A stretch of 64,000 nt of DNA from Pectobacterium colocasium (GCF_020181655.1 NZ_CP084032.1:4216001-4280000); one strand, 5' to 3'. Shown: positions 1-8,750, counted from the first letter of the stretch. Notes: generated by a model from the sequence alone, not told the origin. Numbers and translations are program-made.

Positions 1-179
1 CACATTGCATCGTGCTGCGGGTTGGGCGTGCCATTTTGCAGGACAGCATGAACATGTTTTAATTCAACTTGGTCTTTTCCGGTATGGGCTTTTGCCATAT
101 CATCTGCTTGAGCAAAACCGCTCATCACCAGCGCCGCCGTTGCTACAACGTGTAAAATAGAGCTATTCATTGCATTCAT
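1..179 (-). CDS. Small exported protein, partial (C-terminus outside the window)
   Basis: The reading frame enters from the left edge on the minus strand and starts at an ATG at 179; an AGAGG lies about 9 nt upstream. An alternative in-frame ATG at 188 is less well placed. The visible 59 residues begin with a typical signal peptide: a hydrophobic stretch, then the cleavage-like sequence SGFAQA-DD. The mature part is rich in His, Lys and Gln. I do not recognise the family. It probably belongs to the host chromosome, because it lies outside the attachment repeat. Function unknown. Confidence 0.6.
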   Translation of the reverse strand, partial: MNAMNSSILHVVATAALVMSGFAQADDMAKAHTGKDQVELKHVHAVLQNGTPNPQHDAM

Positions 180-189
180 TTTTTCCATC

Positions 190-684
190 CTCTTTTATCT
201 ACAGGGATAACCATATGATCCATGACAACAATTCTTTATTTATTAAATAAATAACCGAAATGCCTCATGAAATTTAAATGATATTTCCCAGATAAAATCG
301 AATAGAAAAAACCACTAAAAAATCAATAACAACCTTCGTCATTTTGAACAATGTGATTTTTATAAATGCATTCTGGTTATAAACATAGTCAATTTTTGAT
401 ATTACGTCAAAATCCCAACGGCACAAAAAATAAAACAATAATAGAAATCATAATAAATATAACCAGGCTAAGTATTTAATAAAATGATTTATCTACAATA
501 TCAACGTTCAAGAGTCGACTCGAATGTACTTAACGATGTTCATCGAATAAAACGATGGTATATATCACCAAACAAGGAAGCGACGCCGCGTACTAACGGT
601 ATCGTTGCACAACGGAAAAGAGCGAATAGATTTCTAGCACGACAGGGAGATTGATGGTACAAGAAAAAAGAGAGATGAAAAAAT
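190..684. other. AT-rich intergenic stretch
   Basis: About 500 bp of AT-rich DNA between the exported-protein gene and the tRNA 3' end. No coding frame with a credible start was found, and I see no repeat or RNA gene. It could hold the promoter of the minus-strand exported-protein gene and the terminator of the tRNA transcript. Confidence 0.5.
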
Positions 685-760
<76 letters not shown>

Positions 761-836
761 ATATCGGACAGACATTAACAGGCGTTACGTCTGATTACTG
801 CGCACTGATTGTATGGTGACAAACAGTGATAAAACG

Positions 837-852
837 TGGAGCGGGAAACGAG
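837..852 (-). other. ICE attachment-site repeat (tRNA-Gly 3' end copy)
   Basis: TGGAGCGGGAAACGAG is identical to the last 16 nt of the tRNA-Gly gene at 685-700, in the same orientation, and diverges immediately after. It matches the 3'-end tRNA-Gly sequence that, as I recall, ICEclc-type elements use as att core. An inverted 8-bp copy of its centre (CGGGAAAC at 842-849, GTTTCCCG at 890-897) flanks a small inner stem (CTCTTT at 872-877, AAAGAG at 885-890). I read it as the element end distal to the integrase, next to the host tRNA. Confidence 0.75.
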
Positions 853-1429
853 TCTGGAATCCAGCCGTTATCTCTTTGTTTTAGAAAGAGTTTCCCGACA
901 TCCCTTGATAGGATGGACAGCATTATGGACTAGAACTTAGATCTTGGCAAGTCAGAACCTTAATTTTTTTCCATACAGCGTCGTACACGTCCAACAACAT
1001 CCACAAGGTATGGGACAGGGAGGGCTTACCACGCCCTTCGACATGGATTCCAAGCCGTAATTTTCCCCGTCAAATAACGATGCTGTAACCCATCACAGGC
1101 AAGCGCCAGCCCTCATCAGCTTACCCCACTACATCCAGAGACAGAAACACGCAACGTGTGAACAAAACCCCATAAGAAGCAGCCTTAGCATTAGCGATGC
1201 TCCACAGCCGGGTTGATCTGCTCGTTTTCCACACCTGCCCCCCTCAGAAAGACTCGGCTCAGCAAGCTATTGAGATGCCCTACGCCCTCACAACCCGTTG
1301 AGGCTGCATTTCAGCATGGGGTGCCCCGCAAAAGACAGCCCAAAAACATGAATGAGTCCTATTCATGTAGCGGAGCCTTCCTCCATAAAAAGGAATCAAT
1401 ACCCAATGGAAAGAAAGGAGTATGAAAAT
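853..1429. other. Element-end intergenic region
   Basis: About 580 bp between the attachment repeat and the LysR gene. Small open frames are present, but none has a ribosome binding site or recognisable protein features. Base composition shifts to higher GC from about 1085, consistent with entry into the element. It should contain the promoter of the LysR gene. Confidence 0.5.
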
Positions 1430-2356
1430 ATGAGGATACGCTACCTGCGGTATTTCCTGATCGTTGCAGAAGAGCAAAGTTTCACCCGAGCAGCGGCCAG
1501 GATTCATATCGAACCATCACCTTTGTCCCGAGCCATCAAGGAACTGGAGAACCATCTGGGGGTACAACTGCTTCATCGCGCCAAAGGACGTATCAGACTG
1601 ACCTGGCCAGGTGAAGTCTTTCGCGAAGAAGCTCAACGCATCATTGCCTTTATAGAGAACGCTCAAACACGGGTTAACTCAGCCTCGCAAGGCTACCGTG
1701 GCCGACTGCGTATTGGACTTGCAGACAGTCTGGCTCCACCAAGACTGACGACACTGCTCGCTCGTTGTCGTGAAGAAGAACCGAGCACCGAAGTTAGGAT
1801 CACGGAGATGACTGTCAGCGAGATGTTATTGGCCATCAGCCACGATCAAATCGACGTTGGTTTTACTGTCGACAATTCAATCATGCCGGGCTACCTCAAA
1901 GAAGTTGTATGGACCGAGCGCCCAGCCATCGCGATCCCAACTCACCACCCGTTGCTCTCGCAAGAAAAAATCTCTGACGCCGAGATGCTTCGCTATCCGC
2001 TAGTGCTTTGCCATCCCGAACGCTGCACTGGTGGATATAACCTGACTCGACATTTGTTCAGCAATCCGTCACTCCCTACACCAAACATCGCCGAATATGT
2101 TTCAGGGCATGAACCCATGATCATGTTAGTTGCAGCAGGCTATGGGATCGGTATCGGGCTGGCATCTCAAATTGCTCTCTATAACCATCCCAATGTCATT
2201 ATCCGCGAAGCAGCAGACAATATTCCCAGCACAGCTACATTTGTCGTAACCGCAGAAAGAGAACGCTCAGCAGAGCTGGTTCGATTTATCAATCGGGCTA
2301 TAGCAATCGGAGAAATATCAGGTTCGCCACACGCCTTACCTACCCGAACACTGTGA
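1430..2356 (+). CDS. LysR-family transcriptional regulator
   Basis: This 308-residue protein has the standard LysR layout. An N-terminal winged helix-turn-helix (residues 1-60) contains the typical SFTRAAARIHIEPSPLSRAIKELE pattern shortened here to its core, and a periplasmic-binding-like effector domain follows (about 90-295). The start at 1430 is favoured by AAGGAG 9 nt upstream. In ICEclc a LysR-type regulator, TciR, sits near the parA end and helps switch on transfer competence. This gene holds a comparable place between the attachment repeat and alpA, so a similar role is inferred, not shown. A strong terminator follows at once. Confidence 0.9.
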   Translation: MRIRYLRYFLIVAEEQSFTRAAARIHIEPSPLSRAIKELENHLGVQLLHRAKGRIRLTWPGEVFREEAQRIIAFIENAQTRVNSASQGYRGRLRIGLADSLAPPRLTTLLARCREEEPSTEVRITEMTVSEMLLAISHDQIDVGFTVDNSIMPGYLKEVVWTERPAIAIPTHHPLLSQEKISDAEMLRYPLVLCHPERCTGGYNLTRHLFSNPSLPTPNIAEYVSGHEPMIMLVAAGYGIGIGLASQIALYNHPNVIIREAADNIPSTATFVVTAERERSAELVRFINRAIAIGEISGSPHALPTRTL

Positions 2357-2372
2357 CACACTGATGAAACAA

Positions 2373-2412
2373 AAGGACTGTTTTTGTCATTTTCATGACA
2401 AAAACAGTCCTT
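2373..2412 (+). terminator. Strong hairpin terminator after the LysR gene
   Basis: Two perfect 18-nt arms (2373-2390 and 2395-2412) with a 4-nt loop, rich in A/T on the inner side. It begins 17 nt after the LysR stop and isolates that gene from the alpA operon. The symmetry would allow it to work in both directions. Confidence 0.85.
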
Positions 2413-2588
2413 CTATTGCATAACCGTACCTGCCATACAGCCTTAGTGAACTATCGCGCATCGCTCCCAAGACCTGAAGCATGAGTCAACACCCAACAAA
2501 AATTAATCTCAGACATTTTTCGTCTGCAGACAAACAAAAACCAAAACATTCCAACCATTCATTTTTATGCATTGGAGGATTTGATCAT

Positions 2589-2696
2589 ATGCCAGCTTTA
2601 TCGGTTGGAAGTGATAACCAATATTGTCACTTTTTTGGTGCGAGTGGACATTGGCTTAAATCAAATGTTGTGCTTGTTGCGACAAGAAAGCGGTGA
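2589..2696 (+). CDS. Possible 35-residue leader ORF
   Basis: An ATG at 2589 follows GGAGG (2574-2578) by 10 nt and opens a 35-codon frame ending at 2696, in the leader of the alpA operon. Within it lies an imperfect palindrome, AAGTGATAA (2609-2617) with TTGTCACTT (2624-2632), followed by a T-run. The peptide resembles nothing I know. It may be a leader peptide or chance; the good ribosome binding site is the only support. Confidence 0.25.
   Translation: MPALSVGSDNQYCHFFGASGHWLKSNVVLVATRKR
2609..2632. promoter_or_regulatory. Imperfect palindrome upstream of alpA (operator or attenuator candidate)
   Basis: Arms AAGTGATAA and TTGTCACTT match at 8 of 9 positions across a 6-nt spacer and are followed by six T. 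It lies in the 380-bp gap that must carry the control region of the alpA-parA operon. The palindrome suits a dimeric repressor; the T-run also allows a weak terminator reading. Confidence 0.4.
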
Positions 2697-2793
2697 CCCG
2701 CTCGTCCCTATTGTTTGATGTGGCTTATCGATGGTGTCTATTTAATGGCAGTCACCCTCAATAAGCGCTACCAAGCATTAAGGAGTGACTATC

Positions 2794-3006
2794 ATGTTCC
2801 AACAAAACACTGTTCCCGTTCCAGAGCGTCGCATCCTGCGTCGGGCTGAAGTTGAAGCCAAAACCGGCTTTAAAAGAGCCCATATTTATAACCTGATGAA
2901 AGAGGGCAAGTTTCCCAAGGCGCTGCGTCTTGGCGTCCGTGCAGTAGGATGGGACTCTGCCGAAATTGATCAGTGGATCACTGATCGCCTCAAAGAACGA
3001 GCCTGA
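2794..3006 (+). CDS. alpA: AlpA-family helix-turn-helix regulator
   Basis: A 70-residue protein with the AlpA/MerR-like fold seen in phage and ICE activators: R-RAEVEAKTGFKRAHIYNLM is the helix-turn-helix and WDSAEIDQWI the conserved tail. The start at 2794 is set by AAGGAG 8 nt upstream, in preference to an in-frame GTG at 2785. It opens the parA operon, as alpA does in ICEclc, where it belongs to the early regulatory transcript controlled by BisR. Expected role: DNA-binding control of excision or early gene expression. Confidence 0.9.
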   Translation: MFQQNTVPVPERRILRRAEVEAKTGFKRAHIYNLMKEGKFPKALRLGVRAVGWDSAEIDQWITDRLKERA

Positions 3007-3040
3007 CTGCTCCCCAGTCGCCAATTATCAGGAGCAGACC

Positions 3041-3904
3041 ATGCAGGTGATTTCTGTTATTTCAACGAAAGGTGGCGTGGGTAAAACAACCATTGCAGCC
3101 AACCTGGGGAGTTTCGTCGCCGATGCCGGATTCCGCGTACTCCTACTCGATCTGGACATGCAACCCACGCTGTCCTCTTACTATGAGTTGAGCAACCGTG
3201 CCGCCGCCGGCATCTATGAGCTCCTGGCGTTCAATGAGCAGGATCTGGGGAAAATTATCTCCCGTACCGCCATTGAGTGTCTGGATATTGTGCTATCCAA
3301 CGATGAACATCGTCAGTTGCACACGCTGCTACTTCACGCTCCGGACGGCAGGCTGAGGCTGCGCAACTTATTGCCTGTGTTCCAGCCACACTACGACCTC
3401 GTTGTCATTGACACGCAGGGCGCACGCACAGTCTTGCTGGAGATGGCATTACTGGCATCACAACAGGCCATTTCCCCCGTCACACCAGAAATACTTGCCG
3501 CCCGGGAGCTCCATCGTGGAACCCTGCAACTGGTCGAGGACATCGCACCTTACCGTAATCTGGGCATTACTCCCCCACCTCTACACCTGCTGATCAATCG
3601 CGTGCCAGCCGTGTCGTCCAATGCCCGCATGATCCAGAAAACCTTGCGCCTGATTTTTCAGGAGCAAGCGGGCATCCACATTCTGGACACTGAGATACCA
3701 GCAATTGAAGCGTTTCCCCGTGCAGCGACTCGCGGTCTGCCGGCGCATCGCGTTGAGCGTACCAGGCCTTATGGCCGTCAGACTCGCTCTGCGCGAGAAA
3801 TCATGTGCAGCTTGGCAACCGAATTGCTGCCTCAGTGGCGTGAGCAGTTCGCACAGGTCACAGGAAAAACCAGCGGAGGGCATGCCCATGTCAAATGCCC
3901 GTGA
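3041..3904 (+). CDS. parA: ParA-family partition ATPase
   Basis: A 287-residue ParA/Soj-type ATPase. The deviant Walker A motif KGGVGKTT is at about residues 10-17, followed by the LLLDLDMQPTLS switch region and VVIDTQGA as Walker A-prime and B elements. The start at 3041 has AGGAG upstream. It would help stabilise the excised circular form of the element by segregation. It follows alpA by 34 nt and overlaps the next gene by 17 nt, so the operon is translationally coupled. Confidence 0.95.
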   Translation: MQVISVISTKGGVGKTTIAANLGSFVADAGFRVLLLDLDMQPTLSSYYELSNRAAAGIYELLAFNEQDLGKIISRTAIECLDIVLSNDEHRQLHTLLLHAPDGRLRLRNLLPVFQPHYDLVVIDTQGARTVLLEMALLASQQAISPVTPEILAARELHRGTLQLVEDIAPYRNLGITPPPLHLLINRVPAVSSNARMIQKTLRLIFQEQAGIHILDTEIPAIEAFPRAATRGLPAHRVERTRPYGRQTRSAREIMCSLATELLPQWREQFAQVTGKTSGGHAHVKCP

Positions 3905-4148
3905 ACTGGCTAAAGGCCACAAGCAGTTACTACCGCTGATCGAATACGCGCTGCAAGAAGGCTGGGAGGTTGTGCGTACCTCTGGCGGACATCTGAAGTT
4001 CACCAAACCGGGTATGCCCCCCATTTTCACCAGTTCTACGGCCAGCGACTACCGCGCCGGGCGCAATGCACGCGCCTTGCTCCGACGCACGCAGAACCAG
4101 TTTGCCACTGACGAATCCTCTCCTGACAAGGGAGGCCACCATGCCTGA
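3888..4148 (+). CDS. Small HicA-like protein (shi position)
   Basis: An 86-residue protein. Its central part, EGWEVVRTSGGHLKF followed by a PPIFTSSTASDYRAG strand, resembles the HicA/YcfA dsRNA-binding-like fold with its conserved His. The start at 3888 is chosen because GGAGG lies 8 nt upstream; the ATG at 3882 is too close. It overlaps the ends of both parA and parB. No HicB antitoxin is beside it, so a toxin role is doubtful. In ICEclc the gene in this place is called shi and affects growth of transfer-competent cells. That link is from position only. Confidence 0.7.
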   Translation: MSNARELAKGHKQLLPLIEYALQEGWEVVRTSGGHLKFTKPGMPPIFTSSTASDYRAGRNARALLRRTQNQFATDESSPDKGGHHA

Positions 4149-5865
4149 TATTTCTGTACAAGACCTGACCAACAAGCTTTTGAGTGAAGGCTTCGCGAGC
4201 AAAACACCGATTACCGGAGTGTTAAGCGCACCTATTGCGGAAACCGCGATGGTTATCACACTCGACGAATTGTCCCCCTATGAGCTCGATCCACGACTGA
4301 CCCGCAACCCGCTCTACGACGAGATCAAGGCCTCGATACGCGAGCGCGGACTCGACTCCCCGCCTTCCATCACTCAGCGACCAGGAGCAAAGGGCTATAT
4401 CATTCGCAACGGGGGTAATACCAGACTCTCGATCCTGCGCGAACTCTGGACTGAGACCAGGAACGAACGCTTTTTCCGCATTCCATGCCTGTTCCGCCCA
4501 TGGCCGGAACGCGGTGAAATCATCGCATTGACAGGGCATCTGGCTGAAAACGAACTGCACGGTGGCCTGTCATTTATTGAACGTGCCCTGGGCGTCAATA
4601 AAGCACGAGAGCTCTATGAAGAAGAGACGGGGAAGTCACTGTCACAGTCAGAGCTGGCCCGCCGCCTCAAGGCCGATGGCTACCCTGTACCCCAGCCCCA
4701 TATCAGTCGCATGCAAGAGGCTATTCAATACTTGCTCCCGGCCATTCCTACGGTTCTTTATGCAGGGCTGGGAAGACATCAGGTCGAGCAGTTGACCAGC
4801 CTGCGACGTGCTGCTGAGCGGGCCTGGTCTGCTCGCAGCACCAACACGCATCGCCATATCGACTTCACCACCTTGTTCCAGGATGTATTGGTGATGTTCG
4901 ACAGTACACCGGGCAATTTCAGTGTCCAGCGTGTGCAGGATGAGTTGATTGGACAAATGGCAGATCTGCTGGAGATGGAATACGACACGCTGGCATTCGA
5001 GATCACCGACGCCGATCGTCGTTGGCAGTTACTCAGCAATGAAACACCAGCGGCTGAACCTGAAGCATCGACGCTGCAAGAGAAGACGCCATTACCCGTA
5101 ACGCCGCCTGGGGTCACATCCGAATCCACGCCATCCAGGAATAACGAGCCATCAACGACCAGCAAAGCGTCTGCACAACCAGCATCGCCCCCGGCAGAGC
5201 CTGCTGATCATACCCCGCAAGACAAATCTGCGACAGGAAACGACGAGCAGGCTGCACTGCTGCAACAGCATGTTGTTTCTCCTGCCGGCACCACCGAACG
5301 GCTGCTGTCGATTCAGCGGCTGGTCGCCGGCCATACTGGCGAGACCTTGCCGGACTTCGAGCGCAATGTCTTGCAATCCATCCCTATCCAGGCCGATAGC
5401 CTGTATCCAATCACCGATATCTGGCACATTGAGGCATCACTGGATGAACCTTCTCGACTACGCACCCATATTGCGCAGTTTGCCGCAGAAATCGCCCACG
5501 AAGTCGGTGCGCAAGAGGCTATTGAGCCATATGAAAACGGCATCGGATTCAGTTGCGAGTACGCCGATGACCGTGTCAACACAGATACATCAGCATCCAT
5601 GGTGCTGGCACTGCTACACGCACTGAGCGCCCCCTATCTGCCCGCCATACATCCGCTTTCAGATACCACGTCTTCGATCCGGTTTGGGCTACTCGGGCAT
5701 CTTTTGCAGGGGATACTGGATACAAGCAATGACGCAAACGATGCACCACAGCGGCTCAATGACAGCGCACTGGTGAAGCTGTTCCGATTGCTACGGCTGA
5801 CCCGCAGGCTGATCGACATTGAGAACGGCACACAGGATGGCGGCGACGTCATTCCCGGATCATGA
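4141..5865 (+). CDS. parB: ParB-domain protein (BisD-like position)
   Basis: A 574-residue protein. An N-terminal ParB/Sulfiredoxin-like domain (about 40-150: ELDPRLTRNPLYDEI, NGGNTRLSIL, GHLAENELHGG) is followed by a helix-turn-helix segment, a low-complexity Pro/Ser/Thr linker (about 310-390) and a C-terminal domain of unknown type. It is longer than chromosomal ParB. In ICEclc the ParB-like BisD acts with BisC as the master activator of transfer genes, and this gene has the same neighbours. It may therefore be both a partition protein and an activator. The BisD assignment is by synteny. Confidence 0.85.
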   Translation: MPDISVQDLTNKLLSEGFASKTPITGVLSAPIAETAMVITLDELSPYELDPRLTRNPLYDEIKASIRERGLDSPPSITQRPGAKGYIIRNGGNTRLSILRELWTETRNERFFRIPCLFRPWPERGEIIALTGHLAENELHGGLSFIERALGVNKARELYEEETGKSLSQSELARRLKADGYPVPQPHISRMQEAIQYLLPAIPTVLYAGLGRHQVEQLTSLRRAAERAWSARSTNTHRHIDFTTLFQDVLVMFDSTPGNFSVQRVQDELIGQMADLLEMEYDTLAFEITDADRRWQLLSNETPAAEPEASTLQEKTPLPVTPPGVTSESTPSRNNEPSTTSKASAQPASPPAEPADHTPQDKSATGNDEQAALLQQHVVSPAGTTERLLSIQRLVAGHTGETLPDFERNVLQSIPIQADSLYPITDIWHIEASLDEPSRLRTHIAQFAAEIAHEVGAQEAIEPYENGIGFSCEYADDRVNTDTSASMVLALLHALSAPYLPAIHPLSDTTSSIRFGLLGHLLQGILDTSNDANDAPQRLNDSALVKLFRLLRLTRRLIDIENGTQDGGDVIPGS

Positions 5866-5876
5866 GGAGCACAGCC

Positions 5877-6437
5877 ATGACTGGTCCACACCCTCTCAAT
5901 CAGGCTGTCATCGCGCAAGCACTGCATGATCTGCGCAATGGTCAATTGCGCAGAGCCAAGTCCATGGGATTCGATGACACCGACCTCGATGCGCTGAAGC
6001 ATCCAGCCATGGCAAGTGTGCTGGCCAACGCCAACGTGTCCTGGTGCTCCGTCGTGGTCAACCGTGATGTGCTGCGTCGGCTGCTGCATCAGGTCGATGG
6101 GGTAACCGAAGAGGTCGTCAAAATTGACAGGTTTCTGCGCCTGGGAGCCAGTACCGAGCTTATCAGCAAGTTCTTCGGGCTCACGCATCAGGAAATCGCG
6201 TTGCGCCGCAGCGTGATCGGATTGCCAAAACGCAAAGGCCGCCATCCGGTTCTGAGCGAAGAACAGGATACCAATCTGTGGCACCGCTGGTCTGCTGCTG
6301 TTAAGTCACAGCAAGTGGCACTCACTGACGATATGGACATGCTGGGTATCGCAGCGGATCTCGCTGAAGCTACAGATCTGCCGCTGTCCGTTATCTGGAG
6401 TGCCATACGCGGATGGATTGATGAAGGACAGGCCTGA
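5877..6437 (+). CDS. DUF2857 protein (BisC-like position)
   Basis: A 186-residue protein of the DUF2857 type, found after ParB in ICEs of this family. The start at 5877 has GAGGAG 7 nt upstream. A helix-rich central part (KFFGLTHQEIALRRSVIGLPKRKGR) looks DNA-binding. In ICEclc the matching gene is bisC, whose product has remote likeness to the flagellar activator FlhC and works with BisD. The spacing (11 nt after parB, 1-nt overlap with the next gene) supports a BisDC-like pair. Function inferred from context. Confidence 0.75.
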   Translation: MTGPHPLNQAVIAQALHDLRNGQLRRAKSMGFDDTDLDALKHPAMASVLANANVSWCSVVVNRDVLRRLLHQVDGVTEEVVKIDRFLRLGASTELISKFFGLTHQEIALRRSVIGLPKRKGRHPVLSEEQDTNLWHRWSAAVKSQQVALTDDMDMLGIAADLAEATDLPLSVIWSAIRGWIDEGQA

Positions 6438-7651
6438 TGGCGGGAGGCCAGCCACGCACGAACGGTCCTGTCCGGCTGAATGAGCTGTTCGACCAGGCGT
6501 TCTCTCACCTGCAACCGCAATCTGCGAAGCCGGTTAAAGCCGCCTCATCGCCTGCGGCAACGGATGGTTTCCTCTTCAGCGGCAACCACCACGACAGCGT
6601 GCCACGGGCACTCCTGATGGACGGGCGGCTGACCCCGCTTGAACGCAACGGCTGGCAAGTCTTCCGGCTGATGCTCGCAGAAGATGGTATCACCGCGATG
6701 CCCACGTACGATCAGCTCGCTCCCTGGCTCGCCTCCATGCCGTGCGCGGCCCGAGCGTCTCATGAAACGGTCGCACGCACCCTGACGATGCTGCGCCTGA
6801 CCCGATGGATCAGCCTGGTCAGGCGCAGACGTGATCCGCGCACAGGCCGCATTCTGGGCAACCTCTATGTCCTGCACGATGAACCACTCACCCCCTATGA
6901 GGCAATCCAGCTTGATGCTGACTATCTGGCGCTGGTCAGCCAGTCTCTGGTTCATGCCAGTAAGTCTGTCCAGCGTGTCGGCGTGTATACGCTACAGGAG
7001 ATGTCCCAGGACGCGATGCTCAGCGGCCAGGTACTGCCAACCCGATTGCAGGTGCTGACACAGCGGCTGTCCGCACAGGGCTGGCACATGGATTCACGTT
7101 ACCCACAGGATATGAACGATCACGATTCCGAAGAAGGGACAACGCCCCCTCTTCGGAATGATGGCGACCTGACTTCGGATTCCAAATCAGGCCTGAGCGC
7201 CAGCAAAATCAACACACTTCGGAATCCGAAGAGCATAAGTACAGTACCTATAAAAGAAAATAATAAAAAAATACTTACAGTACCGCGTGCGCAAGGGCTT
7301 GGGATGCTTCGTTTGCCAGAGCGCTTTATGGCACTCAAGGCTGAGCAGCAATCCGGTGCGCTGGCCGCATTGCAGTCGGTTGAACCCAATTTGCACCAAT
7401 CCGTCCTTGACGAATGGGATGCCCGATGCACGACAACCACCATTCGCAACCCTGCGGGCTATCTGTTTGGCATCATCCAGAAAGCCCTGCGTGGTGATTT
7501 CCGAGCCTGGGCAGGGCAGAAAGACAACACACAGACAACGCCTGCCACCAAACCACGTGAAAACCCCGCCCCACCGCAACCGCCTGCGGCGAACAGAGAT
7601 GTCGCACTGGCCCATCTGGCACGGCTGCGCAAATTGCTGGATGCCACCTGA
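6437..7651 (+). CDS. STY4528-family ICE replication-type protein
   Basis: A 404-residue protein. Its N-terminal half carries a winged-helix-like region (about 55-150: LTPLERNGWQVFRLML, YDQLAPWLA, RTLTMLRLTRWISLVRRRRDPRTGR) typical of replication initiator-like proteins. The C-terminal half holds a Ser/Thr-rich linker and a conserved NPAGYLFGIIQKALRGDFRAW block. This matches the STY4528 family named from SPI-7. It overlaps the stop of the DUF2857 gene (TGATGG), so it is the last gene of the alpA operon. A role in replication or DNA handling of the excised element is probable but unproved. Confidence 0.8.
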   Translation: MAGGQPRTNGPVRLNELFDQAFSHLQPQSAKPVKAASSPAATDGFLFSGNHHDSVPRALLMDGRLTPLERNGWQVFRLMLAEDGITAMPTYDQLAPWLASMPCAARASHETVARTLTMLRLTRWISLVRRRRDPRTGRILGNLYVLHDEPLTPYEAIQLDADYLALVSQSLVHASKSVQRVGVYTLQEMSQDAMLSGQVLPTRLQVLTQRLSAQGWHMDSRYPQDMNDHDSEEGTTPPLRNDGDLTSDSKSGLSASKINTLRNPKSISTVPIKENNKKILTVPRAQGLGMLRLPERFMALKAEQQSGALAALQSVEPNLHQSVLDEWDARCTTTTIRNPAGYLFGIIQKALRGDFRAWAGQKDNTQTTPATKPRENPAPPQPPAANRDVALAHLARLRKLLDAT

Positions 7652-7715
7652 CGACATATCCATCACCATCCATGGTCGTCTATACCCTGGGTATAGCTGT
7701 ACACACAGCCTTCCA
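7652..7715. repeat. Copy 1 of a 65-bp imperfect direct repeat with a 17-bp palindrome
   Basis: The gap before the TIGR03761 gene holds two diverged copies of a segment that begins CGACATATC and ends near CCTTCC. Inside copy 1 is the palindrome CTATACCCTGGGTATAG at 7680-7696. The second copy is 98 bp away (centre to centre). The location before an operon start fits paired operator sites. Confidence 0.75.
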
Positions 7716-7747
7716 GACGATACGCATACGACTCACACAAAAATAGC

Positions 7748-7813
7748 GACATATCGTCCACTGGCGTCCACCGTCGCCTATACCCCGGGTATAGCGGCAC
7801 ACATCCCCTTCCC
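7748..7813. repeat. Copy 2 of the palindrome-bearing direct repeat
   Basis: This copy contains CTATACCCCGGGTATAG at 7778-7794, the same palindrome with one central base changed, and matches copy 1 outside it (CGACATATC before; CACA and CCTTCC after). The start codon of the downstream operon is about 140 nt away. Retention of the palindrome while the surroundings diverge suggests protein binding. Confidence 0.75.
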
Positions 7814-7931
7814 TCGCAAGGCGTCCGGTGCCTCGCAAAACAGGCTGACCAGCAGTGCGGTTTCATGACTGACGGCCTTCCTGTTACAGCCGAAGCTGGC
7901 GACTCGTTTCACTACAGAGAGTCACATCACC

Positions 7932-8750
7932 ATGGCCAACGAAAACAATGCCACCGAGTCCTTGCAATTGAACCTGGGGTCATTGCGCAGTGCGATGTCA
8001 CTGACCCTGCATACCCACCACGCGTCGCGTATCTGGCACGGACGCGCAGCCGCAGAAGGCAAACCCGGCATCGTCGGCCTGAACGGATTTGTCTCCATCA
8101 TGAACAAGCTCAAGCGCGGTGCCGAGCAGGACGATCCCTATTCCGACTGGTGGATGCTGCGCATTGAAGACAAGCTGTCGCTCACCAAAGAACAGTTCCT
8201 GAACTTGCGCCAACAAGTGGACCAGGCACTGGCTGACGTACCACCCGCGCTGAGTATTGGTGAAAACATGAATGTGCAACCCGTCAAGCTGCCGCTGTTC
8301 GTCTCTTCGCAACTGGGCTTTATGGCGGTCTATTTGCTGGCCGACTACGATGATCTTGCCCGCCGCCTGATCCTGGCTCACCACACTGCCCTGATCGACC
8401 GCTCAACCCTTGAGCGCTGGCTCAACGACGGAGCCCATGCCCTGCGCAGTCTCTTCAGTCTGGCGCAGCAATACCGCTACTCTGGCAGCCGGCGCGACGA
8501 CTTTGCTGCCAACAATGCCGCAGCCCGTGCCGCAGTGGAAAAGTACGGAGAACTGCCGCAGGACGTGCTCGAAGGCACGCGTCGTTCACGCTTCGCACCA
8601 CCCTTGATCCGGCGTGGGCAAACGAACATGGCGCATTCAGGCATCACACATCAAACACCCTCACACGCAGACGAACCTGCTGATGTCCCTGCCAACGCCA
8701 GTGGAAACCCAACCGAAGATGCACAGGATAGCGAGGATGACCACGCATGA
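7932..8750 (+). CDS. TIGR03761-family ICE protein (inrR position)
   Basis: A 272-residue protein of the PFL_4669/TIGR03761 family: LNLGSLRSAMSLTLHTHHASRIWHGR at the start is highly characteristic. The C-terminus is a low-complexity acidic tail. In ICEclc the gene at this place and of similar size appears to be inrR, which is needed for full expression of the integrase in transfer-competent cells; that match is from remembered gene order. It starts a new transcription unit after the paired palindromes and overlaps the DUF3158 gene by 4 nt (ATGA). Confidence 0.85.
   Translation: MANENNATESLQLNLGSLRSAMSLTLHTHHASRIWHGRAAAEGKPGIVGLNGFVSIMNKLKRGAEQDDPYSDWWMLRIEDKLSLTKEQFLNLRQQVDQALADVPPALSIGENMNVQPVKLPLFVSSQLGFMAVYLLADYDDLARRLILAHHTALIDRSTLERWLNDGAHALRSLFSLAQQYRYSGSRRDDFAANNAAARAAVEKYGELPQDVLEGTRRSRFAPPLIRRGQTNMAHSGITHQTPSHADEPADVPANASGNPTEDAQDSEDDHA

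Noticed and set aside
938..960. A second tRNA-Gly anticodon-arm-like sequence (CTTGGCAAG)
   Set aside because: Only nine bases match and the flanking stems do not pair, so it is probably chance and not a decayed tRNA.
3888..4148. Complete HicAB toxin-antitoxin system
   Set aside because: There is a HicA-like fold but no HicB gene on either side, and the gene is part of the conserved alpA-parA-parB operon.
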